A DNA stretch of 64,000 nt from the NCBI GenBank assembly GCA_018136815.1, contig CM030934.1, positions 1,520,979 to 1,584,978 of the forward strand. The letters run 5' to 3'. This stretch comes from Isochrysis galbana. Lineage: Eukaryota > Haptophyta > Isochrysidales > Isochrysidaceae. Numbering within the stretch: the first letter of the stretch is position 1; each line of letters starts with the position of its first letter. Shown here one piece after another: positions 29,633 to 38,514 of this stretch. The position numbers and the translations under genes are program-made. Under the pieces are notes generated by a model. It was not told the DNA's origin and did no database searches. It worked only from the letters and a program-made list of their open reading frames with translations.

Positions 29633-31608
29633 TTAGAAGAGGTCCCAGATGTTCTCCTGGAGGTATGGCTTGACCAATTTCAAGGAAAGATCCCAGCAGA
29701 GCTTGCCATTGCCCTCATCCTGCACCATCCCAGAGAAGTCGTTCTCGAAAATCTCACCACCTGCGCCACCAGCGTTGCCCACCCCAAAGTACTTCGCGTC
29801 GCCGTTCCACGACCAGTACACACCAGATTTGGCTGCGATCGGGTCAGCGATGACCTGCGCGACGGGGCAATATGCAGGATGAACGTCCAAGCAGTCTTCG
29901 GCAAGAAAGTGAAGCGTTGTCGCGTGAGGAGGTTACTTCGGAGCCCGACTCCGGTGCATCGAGACAGGTAACCAGCTGGTCCAGTGGGTGTGCGCCTGCG
30001 GTGCACACCTGCGCCAACCTCTGACCAGCCTCGGGCTGAGATACATATGATCCGATAGCCTTCATCAGAGTGGGGAAGAAGAAATAGCGGAACCTGTGTC
30101 AGAGACACCAGTAAGAAGACAATGAGTGTTTCAGGTTTCGCTATGGGATGACGGCTCACGCCGTGCCCACAGAAAAGAAAGGATTTGCTCGAAGACGTTC
30201 TATGCAGGCGAGCTATGGAGAAGTATGCAGGCCAGCGCACCAATCACGCTTCTCGCGGAAAAGCTGTGTCTGGGCGATGCAGCCCGGGTACATCGAATTG
30301 AAGATGATGCCAGTATCCTTGTGCAAGCGCCTGTGAGCCTCGAGAACCGTCATCATATTCAGAGCCTTGGCGTCCTTGTAAGCCTTGGCGCCATCAAATT
30401 GACTTGAACCATCCACCATCACGGCACCGGGACCAGTGCGCAAACCTGAAAAGTCGCCGACGTCAGCAATCTGCGACGCAAGTAGTGGTGTGGCGGACAT
30501 CAGAGGAGCAAGGAGAGGCTAGCACAGCAAAGGAGGATGAACGATAATGATCCTCCTGCAGCCTCGAGACACAGTTAAGGACTGGCACGTGCTGATGGAA
30601 TGGGAGGAATCGGGTAGCCATTTCATGAAGCGAAGCACACGAGCTTCACGTCCAGTGCAAATCACAGCGGTCCACAGTGTCCCTCTCATAAGAAGGCAGG
30701 GCATAGCTAATGGCAGCAGCCCCTCACCGGCTTGACTAGGGAGCCAGCAATTGTATTCTTGTTGCCCGTGACTGAGCCAACAATGCAGACACGCGGATCC
30801 TTAGCCTTCTTCAGCTCTGGAATGAGCAGCTGGAGCAGGAGGAAATGAGACAGATGGTTGACGCCGAAGGACATTTCGTAGCCATCATCAGTGAAACGCG
30901 GCTTCGGATCGGTTGGGAGATAGACAGCTGCATTGCACACGAGGCGGTCGAGACCACGCCCGCGCGGCAGCACTTTCTTCAGATCTTGGACAAAGTCCTT
31001 CACGGACTGGAGCGATGCGCACTCGAGCTTCATTGCCTGGTAGTCCTTCGGGTCGATGCCAAGCTTGGCGGCCTCCTGGTCCATCTTCTCCGGGTCCCGG
31101 ACTGCAGCAATCACATAATATCCCTACGGAGCAACGGGGCAGCGACGGCAAGTCTGAAACCATGGATGGAATAAGCGGGAACAGATAGGACAGCAGCCGT
31201 CAATGGCATGCCGGGCGGGTGGGGTAAGAGCCCCGGCGCAATGGGCCGCGCACTGCGCAGCGCTGTGCACTCCCGCACTCTTCCTTTGCCCGCTCGCCTC
31301 ACCTCGTAGTCGCGGAGGAGCGACTGAACGCAGGATAGGCCGAGTCCAGAGGAGGCGCCAGTGACGACACAGATCTTTCGCGTGCCCACCTCCTTCAGCG
31401 CCTGCTTGATCGCCTTGGACATCTCGGGCGTGCGGCCCTCATAATACTTTCCTCCTCGCGCAGAGACCTCCTTTGCAGGGCTGTAGGCGGCAGCGGGCGC
31501 CTGCATGGCGGGGAAACCGAGGCGCGCAAGAGGCACGTGCGCTGGCTGGAGCCGCACCGGCATCGGGACGACCAGCGCCGAGGCGGCAGTAAGCGCGACA
31601 GCGAGCAT
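29633..31608 (-). CDS. POR: Light-dependent protochlorophyllide oxidoreductase, five exons
   Basis: Exons (minus): 31303-31608, 30728-31123, 30241-30470, 30009-30093, 29633-29854, all with GT-AG introns, joining to 412 residues. The N terminus MLAVALTAASALVVPM looks like an ER signal, followed by an Ala/Pro-rich transit-like stretch to about residue 48: a bipartite signal for a complex plastid. TGASSGLG (83-90) is the NADPH-binding motif; YKDAK (Tyr265, Lys269) is the catalytic pair. Family blocks: LVCNAAVYLPTDPKPRFTDD, SFGVNHLSHFLLLQLL, FNSMYPGCIAQTQLFREK and KSGVYWSWNG. The enzyme reduces protochlorophyllide to chlorophyllide in light using NADPH. The intron between exons 3 and 4 restores WFRYFFFP. 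The 5' flank has G and C tracts. Confidence 0.96.
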
Positions 31609-31677
31609 GGGGTCGCGAGAGTGGGGGAGAAGCGTGGGGAGGGGCGAGCTCCCGCGGAGAACCGAGGCGGAGTCGGT

Positions 31678-31710
<33 letters not shown>

Positions 31711-31730
31711 CGCTGAAGATGAAAGCGGGA

Positions 31731-31908
31731 GAGGGGGGGGGGGAAGAAAGCCCCCCTCGCCCCCCCCCCCCCCCCTTTGTGCTTGCCCCCTCGCCAGATG
31801 AGCAGCGAGCTGGAATGAAGGGAAGGCCGCGGACCCCCCCCCCCCCCCCCTTCCCCTTCCCCCTCCTCCCGCCCCCGCCGCCCGCCCCCCCCCCCCCCCC
31901 CCCCCCCC
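31731..31908 (-). promoter_or_regulatory. Poly-G and poly-C tracts upstream of POR
   Basis: Plus-strand G tract at 31731-31742, then C tracts at about 31761-31777, 31836-31850 and 31886-31907. An AG microsatellite (31680-31710) lies nearer the gene. Same order as upstream of three other minus-strand genes. Confidence 0.35.
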
Positions 31909-32189
31909 TCCCTCTCTTCGTCATCCTCATCCTTTCTCGCTCAAGTAGAGTAAACAAGAGTACAGGTAGCTCCATCTCTTCGTCTCCTCCCTCTCTAGAA
32001 GCACGCGTCTTTACCCTCTACACTTCCCCTTCTCACCTCGACGCTCTTGCCACACACAGAGCTCTTGGTTGGGGCTTCCTTCCCTGAGGTTCTCGCGAGA
32101 CCTCGCGACTTCCTTCGCGACCCTTCGCCTCATCTCGTCTCTTGTACTTAGTAAAGGCGCTGCTGTCGGCGGGCGCCCTTCTACGGAGG

Positions 32190-32810
32190 GCCTCATGGCG
32201 GCGGCCGCGCTTGCAGTCCGCCGCACGCCTGGGGCTACTATGGCTCCAGAATGAAGTGGCAGATGTCGGCCGGGCCGCGGCTGTGGGCAGGAATCGATAG
32301 GTGGGACAACTTCAATCGAGGGTGTGGCGCCCGCACCTTCAGCGTTCCGCCGTGAGAGGGCCTTCCCCTCTCCCTCTCCGCTACGCCCGCGCAGCAGCGC
32401 AGAGAGCCTTGTCTGGCGGGCACTTGCGCGGCCTCCCGGGCGCAGAGGCGGGGCAGGTCGACCCTACAGGTATGGGTGGCGACCAGGCTGCGGCTGGGCT
32501 CACACTCGTGGTCGCAGGAGTCGCTCTCCGACGGCTGCTCTCGCATTCATGTCCGGAAGAGGCAAGGAGAGTCTTGATTTGTGCTTGGAGAGGGGGGAAA
32601 GCCGGCTGCAGCTCTCGAGCAGGGTATGATGCCTATCATTCCGCGCTCTCAGCTGCGGGGAAGCTGCCTGCTTTGGGCCGTGGCGGTCGACCGGTTCCTC
32701 GTTGCGACACCTCCAAAACGGAGCTAAGGAGCAGCCTCACGGGCAGGACCGCTGCATGCACTGACGGCGGAACTGCGGCCTGGGGATGGACTCATCTTGT
32801 CCACTAACAC
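32190..32810 (+). other. Possible unrecognised plus-strand gene
   Basis: Candidate start ATG at 32252 (MKWQMSAGPRLWAGIDRWDN) leads to a GTGAG donor-like site at about 32353; open frames continue to 32807 in several registers. Acceptor-like CAG sites exist at about 32440 and 32517, but I could not fix one gene model, and no domain is recognised. It would be divergent from POR. Confidence 0.25.
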
Positions 32811-32979
32811 TGGGGCATCACTGCCAATATTTTTGCCGATTTTATTTGAGCAATTTTGGCGCCTTTCACTGCCTTCGACTGTTGTCTTCTGAAGCGGATG
32901 GCGCTCATTTCCGCTCCGGGTATGTTAGCTGCCTAGGATGATTCAGTTAAAATCCAAAGAACATGAGGCGTAAACCAAA

Positions 32980-33262
32980 AAAAAATCTGACGATTCAGGG
33001 CTATACACCTACTAGACACCCGGTATCCCATACCTCCCCGCTGTTATCGCCCTTGAATCCCTTCGGAACCCTTCGCTCCACTTCGTTCCCTTCCCCCCTT
33101 CTTCCTTCTTTCCTTTTTCCTCGGTTTCCGGGGCGCCGCGCAAGTAGCGGTTAGTTTCTTTAAAGATTTTTTTCTTCGGTTTCCGGGGTGCTGTCGCAGT
33201 CATTCTAGAAAAAAATTCTGAAGATTCTGGGCTACACACCTACTAGGTCCAGGTCTCCCCGT
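32980..33262 (-). mobile_element. Family B retroelement 3' ends, two adjacent copies
   Basis: Minus-strand ends TACTAG.GGTGTGTAGCC.GAATC(T/G)TCAGA plus T-run are at 33208-33245 and 32980-33017. Upstream blocks CCCCGGAAACCGA occur in both. Same family as 59240-59425. Confidence 0.7.
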
Positions 33263-33299
33263 CTCTACACCGACACCACACCGCGGAGCGCGGAGCCTC

Positions 33300-33450
33300 A
33301 CACTCCAAACCCCAACCAGCTAGGGAAGCGTGGGCGTGGGCACGCAAGATCGAACTTACGCACGAAGACTGCAAGCACGTGGCGAGCCCATACACGAACC
33401 CCCTCCTCAAACACACGGATAAACACCTCCACTTTAAACATATAGTAGTA
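33300..33450 (+). pseudogene. LINE ORF fragment, left of a transposon insertion
   Basis: Reads approximately EAWAWARKIELTHEDCKHVA then PLLKHTDKHLHFKHI, matching residues about 370-410 of the ORF at 3187-4959. The match stops at the Tc1/mariner terminus and resumes at 34465. Confidence 0.8.
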
Positions 33451-34462
33451 CTACCTCCGTTCCATTACTGAACCGCATCGCCAAAATAGGGACAGTAAAG
33501 TTGACATAAATGAAATTCGTGTGGAGAGGGGAATAGCGGGTACACTGGGGCGAAAGACCACCAAAAAATCTGGCACCCAAAGCCACCAAGGGCGTCCGAA
33601 TATTATATTTTCAGTATTGATCAAACACGATTTTGGCGCCCCCTAGCTACACGGCCGATCGCCTTGCCACGAAAGCTCTCGCCGCTCCGCCTCTCTCGCG
33701 AGAGCCGGGCCGCATGGCGCGCCTGAAGGTGGTCGAGCCCCAGCAGCATGGGAGGCGCACCGGTGGCGACTTTGTGAGGCGCTGCCGTCCTGCTTCTCCC
33801 GAGCAGCCTCCTGAGCCGCCCAGCACGCCCAAGGAGGATGCGGCCCCACCGTCCAAGAAGTGGCAGTGGTCATTGACGCCGAACTGCCAGGCGGCAATTG
33901 CTGTGGCATACGAGCATACGAGCGCGAGCGGCTGCCCGAGCCGAAGCATGGGAAGGAGTGGCAGCGAGCGCACGCGGCATTGTGGGAGAAGTATCATGTT
34001 GGCCCGCGCTATCCGACTGAGGTCAGCCGAACATCATCAGCTGGCGGCTGGCTGAGGCGGAACGTCTGCCGGCATGCCGCAAGGGTGCTGGTGGCCTTGC
34101 CACTGTGCAATTGTGAGCAAGCATTCAGCATGAATACACCCCCTGAAGAATTTAGTGCTCTCTTCAATAACTAAAGCCTGGTGTTGGCGCGCATCGTTGA
34201 GGTGGAGGGATCGAATGAGTATGATTTGCCGCACCGCCGTGATCTGTGATGTGCTCGAGGACACTGACACTGATTAGAATTCCTTTCTTTGTGACTTTGT
34301 CCGTAGGTGCGAATCACACTATTGAGATGAAACAAAATGTTCATGTTAAGCCCCAATGTACCCTCTCCCCTCTAACATCTTTGGCGGGGCCCCAATATTA
34401 GTGTCTAGCTGACAGTTATTGTTTAAAGCCTCCTTGACATCTGAGTAATGGAACGGAGGTAG
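33451..34462 (+). mobile_element. Tc1/mariner-type element inserted in a LINE copy
   Basis: Terminal inverted repeats CTACCTCCGTTCCATTACT (33451-33469) and its exact complement (34444-34462), flanked by TA on both sides; LINE sequence is contiguous if it is removed. The termini resemble the CTCCCTCCGTTCC ends of Stowaway/mariner elements. Inside, 33713-34174 holds broken ORFs (below). Length 1012 bp, so it is non-autonomous. Similar ends lie at 12602 and 23795. Confidence 0.85.
33713..34174 (+). pseudogene. Broken ORF inside the Tc1/mariner-type element
   Basis: Starts MARLKVVEPQQHGRRTGG, continues KWQWSLTPNCQAAIAVAYE, then shifts frame to ERERLPEPKHGKEWQRAHAA and LPLCNCEQAFSMNTPPEE to a stop at 34172-34174. 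It may be a captured or decayed transposase N terminus; no catalytic motif seen. Confidence 0.3.
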
Positions 34463-34464
34463 TA

Positions 34465-34740
34465 TATAACACACAGGAGACTAGGCACACGCAATCGCTC
34501 CGCCACAGCGACGTCGAAAGCGTGCAGAATGTGCGGGGAATACCGCGAAAGCTCCACGCACCTAGCGTGATGCCCATCCACCATCCACACTGCCTGTCTC
34601 CGAAACAATAGAAGCGGTAGCAAGCTACGACTACGAGCCCGCGAAAAACAAAACGGTATCGCAAAAGTCAAAAGTGCAAACAAAAGGACAGGCTATTCGC
34701 CTACCCGAACGCACCAACGCCGGATAGCCTGAAAGCACTG
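34465..34740 (+). pseudogene. LINE ORF fragment, right of the transposon insertion
   Basis: Resumes THRRLGTRNRSATATSKACR then MCGEYRESSTHLA (the C-x2-C ... H zinc motif) with an in-frame stop replacing the residue before CPST, and further frameshifts. Dead copy. Confidence 0.8.
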
Positions 34741-34814
34741 CCGGCCGCCGATTCTACACCTTATCGTCCAGACGGGTGTGGTACTTCCTGTCTCTTTGAT
34801 CGTCGCGCACTATT

Positions 34815-34985
34815 CTTATAAATAAACCTTTTAATAGTCTCACCGCACACGCGGTCGTGGACCCTCTACCTCTACTTTCTACTCACGTAGGAAAACTTTC
34901 TACACCCCCACTTCCCCGGCCCTTCTCCCCCCGCCATCTGGCGGCTCCCCCCGTGCACTACTAGGGGGATAGGGGTGAAGGGCTT
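34815..34985 (-). mobile_element. Family A LINE tail, 5'-truncated and diverged
   Basis: Minus-strand end GGTGAGACTATTAAAAGGTT near 34845-34825, with 3' UTR-like CCCCCTAGTAGTGCACGG upstream. Confidence 0.6.
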
Positions 34986-35119
34986 AGATATGGTCCGGTG
35001 GCCCGCGCCCCCCCCCGGTGACCCGGTGATCATTCCCCCCCTTCCTCCTGTGTCTCCGAGTGGGCGGCGGCCTCACCCCCGACTTATCCTGTAAACAGGT
35101 GCGGGACTTGCCTATTTAT

Positions 35120-35500
35120 CGGTGAGCGGAGCTCTCGCTCCGCCCACCCCCTTCTCCGCGCTCTCTCTCCCCTCTCCTGCGGCACGCGCGATGGCGCGCC
35201 TGCGGCAGGCCTGCAGCTGGCCCTGGCGACCCGGCGACCCCTGGACCCTGGAGGCTCTTGGAGGCCAGCTCTGGGGGCAGAGGAGGCTGGGGCTGGGCCG
35301 CCTGGCCTCCCCTGCCTCTCCCTCGCTGGCGCTCCTGAGCCTCTGGGGCCCCCAATCTGCACCTGTCTGCCTGTCGACCAGTGGGGGGGGGGGGGGGTTG
35401 GAGCGATGGGCTGTCCACGAGGGGCCAGGACGAGCGAACCAGGCGTGCTTGTCAGTGGGAGAGTGGAAAGAAGGGCGCTGGCCGGCATAAAGTAGCATGT
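35120..35500 (+). repeat. GC-rich dispersed module
   Basis: Shares CCTGCCTCTCCCTCGCTGG, CTGTCTGCCTGTCGA, a G-tract and GGTTGGAGCGATGGGCTG with 13930-14030 and, more weakly, 56650-56900. ORFs on both strands here are compositional. Confidence 0.6.
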
Positions 35501-35504
35501 ACTG

Positions 35505-35560
35505 GTCTAGCGATAGGTGTGTATGTAGCCCTGAATCTTCAGACCTTTTTTAAATATAAA
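35505..35560 (+). mobile_element. Family B retroelement 3' end
   Basis: TAGGTGTGTATGTAGCCCTG then AATCTTCAGACCTTTTTT, the family B terminal motif. Confidence 0.55.
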
Positions 35561-35749
35561 AGTAGGTTGAAAGTTGAAAGGATGAGGATGACGAATGACG
35601 AATGAAGGTGAAGCGTGAAGCGTTGCACTGGTGTAGTTTAAGTGTTGCTTTATTTTTAAAAGTTTATGGTCCCATCTTCATAATATTAAACTAACTATTC
35701 TAAATGAACCATGGAAATTTGATGGCTCAACGGCTCAACCGTGTCTGTC

Positions 35750-35875
35750 TAGGCCCAGGTAGAAATATGCAGTTTTTGTTACCCAAATATGTAGAGAAAA
35801 TATGCAAAAAATATGCAGCGCGTCACCCAAATATGCAAAAAATATGCAGTACATATTTTACATGTGTAGGCACGA
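35750..35875 (+). repeat. hAT-like terminus with AATATGCAG subterminal repeats
   Basis: TAGGCCCAGGTAGAAATATG, followed by AAATATGCAGTTTTTG, AAAATATGCAAAAAATATGC and CACCCAAATATGC. Only one end is seen. Nothing recognisable follows to 36120. Confidence 0.45.
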
Positions 35876-36124
35876 GACATGTGTGAATAGCCAATCAATC
35901 AATAGTATGGGAGTATGGGAGTGGAGAGACAGAGAGAGAGTTATATTGAGGTAGGTGGAGGTAGATAGATAGCACACGCACATACACATGCTCATGGAGC
36001 AAACTCACGCTTTGCTACTCACTCACGCTCCCGCTGGCGCTGATTGCGATTGAAGCGCAACATCAAAGAGGCGCACACCTGGTCCCCAAGGGAGCTGTCC
36101 CTCACTGATCACTGATGGAAACAT

Positions 36125-36430
36125 GTGTGCTAGCAATGAAAACACTCCCCTGGGTGTCCAAGGATTCCGCAGGGTCCCCCCTTACCTGCCCCGGCAACCG
36201 TCTCCCCCCCCACGAATCCCCTCCCCCCCACGAAAGGCAATGGCGTCGGTGAGTGACCCCCCTCCCTTCCCCCGGGCGTGGCGGTCTATTTTGGGAGAAT
36301 GACACGGTCGCCCACGGGAGGGAATCAGAGAAATGAATAAGGGGCGCATCACTATAAGAAACGCGGAGCTTCCGCGAAGGGCAATCGCCCGCGATCGGCC
36401 GAAGAATGGCTTGGAGGTAGTGGGCATGGT
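36125..36430 (-). repeat. Dispersed repeat family D, reverse copy
   Basis: Reverse complement of 10660-10950 (CGGAAGCTCCGCGTTTCTTA, TCCCAAAATAGACCGCCACG, TCCTTGGACACCCAGGGGAG); its outer terminus is degraded. Confidence 0.8.
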
Positions 36431-36639
36431 GAGCCCACACCCTTGGCGATTTTAGCGTTGAGCGTCTTCATAGTTTTTGTGATAATTACGTACACGTTCA
36501 AGTCCATGAAATCATAGAAGTATTGTATTGCGGTGCGTACAGACGCAGGCTGTATCGACCGTGTTTGCTGGTGATGACCATGGCTTCGTAATGCGCTGCG
36601 AGAGGCGCGCTTGAAGGCCATCGATAAAATTATACCGGA

Positions 36640-36836
36640 GGGGCCCCGTTGTATATTTCGTGCGCGGCCGTCAGAGGCCTGAAATTGAGTATTTTTCGAA
36701 AATTTTGCCGGAGGACCCCGGATTTTTTTTGCTGATCTCTCATACCAGAACCTATAGGGAGCTTATTTAGGTCCTCGTTTGCCCATTACCGATGGTGCCC
36801 TTCGCACCCCCCTAGTGAGTGACCGGGCTATCAACT
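36640..36836 (-). repeat. Inverted repeat arm, left of the SET gene
   Basis: On the minus strand starts TAGCCCGGTCACTCACTAGG, then GGGTGCGAAGGGCACCA ... GATCAGCAAAAAAAATC and AAATTTTCGAAAAATACT. The partner arm is at 38086-38275 in plus orientation. Confidence 0.8.
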
Positions 36837-37224
36837 TCAAACTTCAAGAGGTCTATTGTCGTCAGAGTCCAAAGTAGATACATCGGACGGGTTTTACCGA
36901 TAGAAGCGTACCCTCCGACTTCAAACAGTTGTGGCTAGGCAGCGCATTCTTCAAAAATAAATAATAGTACTACTACTACATTTCTATTTACTACTAAAAT
37001 AATAGTAACAGGTAGCAGCATCAGAATCAAATGTCACTACTACCCCCCTCAATGCGTTGCATGCTGTTAGAATACCTGCACTGAGACAACACACGTATTG
37101 CAAGAACTGCCACCGTGCATAGTAAGGCGGTGGAGAAGCACAACCCGTCATCTGCGATGATTGATAACATCCCTTCTCACGCCTCGACGAATGAATTTGA
37201 ACTACCCATTTGAAGAGGTCGGTC
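36837..37224. other. No gene seen
   Basis: AT-rich 36950-37020 with TACTACTAC-type repeats; 3' flank of the SET gene. Confidence 0.4.
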
Positions 37225-37743
37225 TCATGACTTGTTGGAATGGCCTGTCTCATATTCGATGCCCCGAGCGCGCCAGTAGGACTCGCCGTAAGACGCATAG
37301 ATCTCCTCACCTTGTAAAATGGGACGTGAAGCAACCAGCTGTGCGCGCTTTCTGGCCTTGTCCTTTACGAAGTGTGCATTTCGCATGGCAGGGTCAAAGT
37401 GATCATTGACATAGCGTGCTGGTGAGGTGAGTGCAAAGCGAGCATCGACGTGAGAGTTGATGCCAAACCCCCCCATGAGATAATCACGATTCTCTAGCTG
37501 AGTAGCCTGGTACAGGCTCAGAACTCTCCCATGGTATTCGCCCAGGAGCTCACCCTGGGCAAAGTGGCGAGTGGCAAAGAGACCGTCACCTGAGTTTGGG
37601 ATGCGGCTCGGGCGAACCTCCACGCCATGTGACCAGCTCCGGGTCACTTTCGAGCCTCGTATCCGACGGCGCCAATATGATGTGACGAAAGCCACCACCG
37701 CGGCTGCTGCCGCGAGGCGCAACACGCATGATGGAACCACCAT
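37225..37743 (-). CDS. Membrane-anchored SET-domain protein
   Basis: 172 residues from the ATG at 37743; an upstream in-frame start is only a GTG. The N terminus has a hydrophobic segment, VLRLAAAAAVVAFVTSYW, then RRR, typical of a signal anchor. The rest is a compact SET domain: GDGLFATRHFAQGELLGEY (SET N), RYVNDHFDPAMRNAHFV at the position of RFxNHxCxPN, and GEEIYASYGESYW at the C-terminal catalytic Tyr. The canonical NHSC is replaced by NDHF, so methyl transfer is plausible but altered. Pre-SET and post-SET Cys clusters are absent. Substrate unknown. Copies of an inverted repeat flank the gene on both sides. Confidence 0.8.
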   Translation of the reverse strand: MVVPSCVLRLAAAAAVVAFVTSYWRRRIRGSKVTRSWSHGVEVRPSRIPNSGDGLFATRHFAQGELLGEYHGRVLSLYQATQLENRDYLMGGFGINSHVDARFALTSPARYVNDHFDPAMRNAHFVKDKARKRAQLVASRPILQGEEIYASYGESYWRARGIEYETGHSNKS

Positions 37744-37832
37744 CCTGAAATCCGACGGGCTCGCTCGAAATATTTTCACAGCAGATTCGCTTGTTGGTTT
37801 AAATTTCCACGTGCGTAGGCCCTTTCTTTCAT

Positions 37833-37990
37833 AGGGCGGTCAAACACTATTTTAACTTCTAAGGGTGAAAAATGAGAAAGTTAGGATTGAGGAAATACAC
37901 CAAAGTCAAGGGGTAGAACCCCGGAAAGCATCCATCTAGCACATATTCGATGCGCTTTGAGCCTCAGACCCCCCCCCCCCCCCCCCCGGG
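37833..37990 (+). repeat. Dispersed repeat end and poly-C tract
   Basis: ATAGGGCGGTCAAACACTAT starts a copy of the repeat at 9647. A C tract of about 19 lies at 37970-37988, then an A-rich stretch (AAAACACAAAACAC). Confidence 0.55.
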
Positions 37991-38085
37991 AGCCCCCACA
38001 ACGAAGCGTAACCCAAAAACGAAAAACGGCAAAAAACAAAACACAAAACACAAAACAGGAAAACGGGCCTAAATACTAGATACTA

Positions 38086-38275
38086 GCCCGGTCACTCACT
38101 ATGGGGGTGCGGAGGGCACCAGCTACATTAAGTAAATGCAGGGCTAATTAAGTTCCATACAAGTTCCGGTAGGATGGATCAGCAAAAAAAATTTGGGGGT
38201 TCTCGGGCGAAATTTTCGAAAAATACCGGATTTCGGGCCTTCGAAGACGGGAAGGCAGGCTGACCGCGCTCGCCG
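38086..38275 (+). repeat. Inverted repeat arm, right of the SET gene
   Basis: TAGCCCGGTCACTCACTATG, GGGTGCGGAGGGCACCA, GGATCAGCAAAAAAAAT and AAATTTTCGAAAAATACC match 36640-36836 in reverse. Confidence 0.8.
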
Positions 38276-38476
38276 CCATAGAGGTGAGCCATGCTCATCC
38301 CATGGGTCGGAGCGGGCTGATGAGTGAGACGGGCATGTGCAACATGCGCATGTGCGGTGCGGGCTTGTGCGTGGTGCGATGGCTAGCGAGATGTGTGGCG
38401 AGGGCGTGCGGGTGAGTGATTATTGATGAGTGATGAGTGAGGGATGTCTTCAAACTGTGGAATCAAGCTCGCGCTT

Positions 38477-38490
38477 GATCGTGGGGCAAG
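38477..38490. repeat. Target-site duplication, left of family A element 2
   Basis: GATCGTGGGGCAAG, repeated at 41145-41158. Confidence 0.9.
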
Positions 38491-38493
38491 CAA

Positions 38494-38509
38494 CTAACTT
38501 TATAGTTAG
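38494..38509 (+). promoter_or_regulatory. 5' hairpin of family A element 2
   Basis: Stem CTAACT/AGTTAG, loop TTAT, 5 nt before the ATG at 38515. The G-C to C-G swap relative to 3166-3181 keeps the pairing. Confidence 0.75.
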
Positions 38510-38514
38510 ACGCG

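Noticed and set aside
33713-34174. Calling this ORF a hAT transposase from LPLCNCEQAFS
   Set aside because: The similarity to the hAT signature is too weak, and the enclosing element has TA duplications and mariner-like ends.
35084-35498. Overlapping ORFs on both strands
   Set aside because: Low-complexity GC-rich module, same sequence type as 13930-14220.
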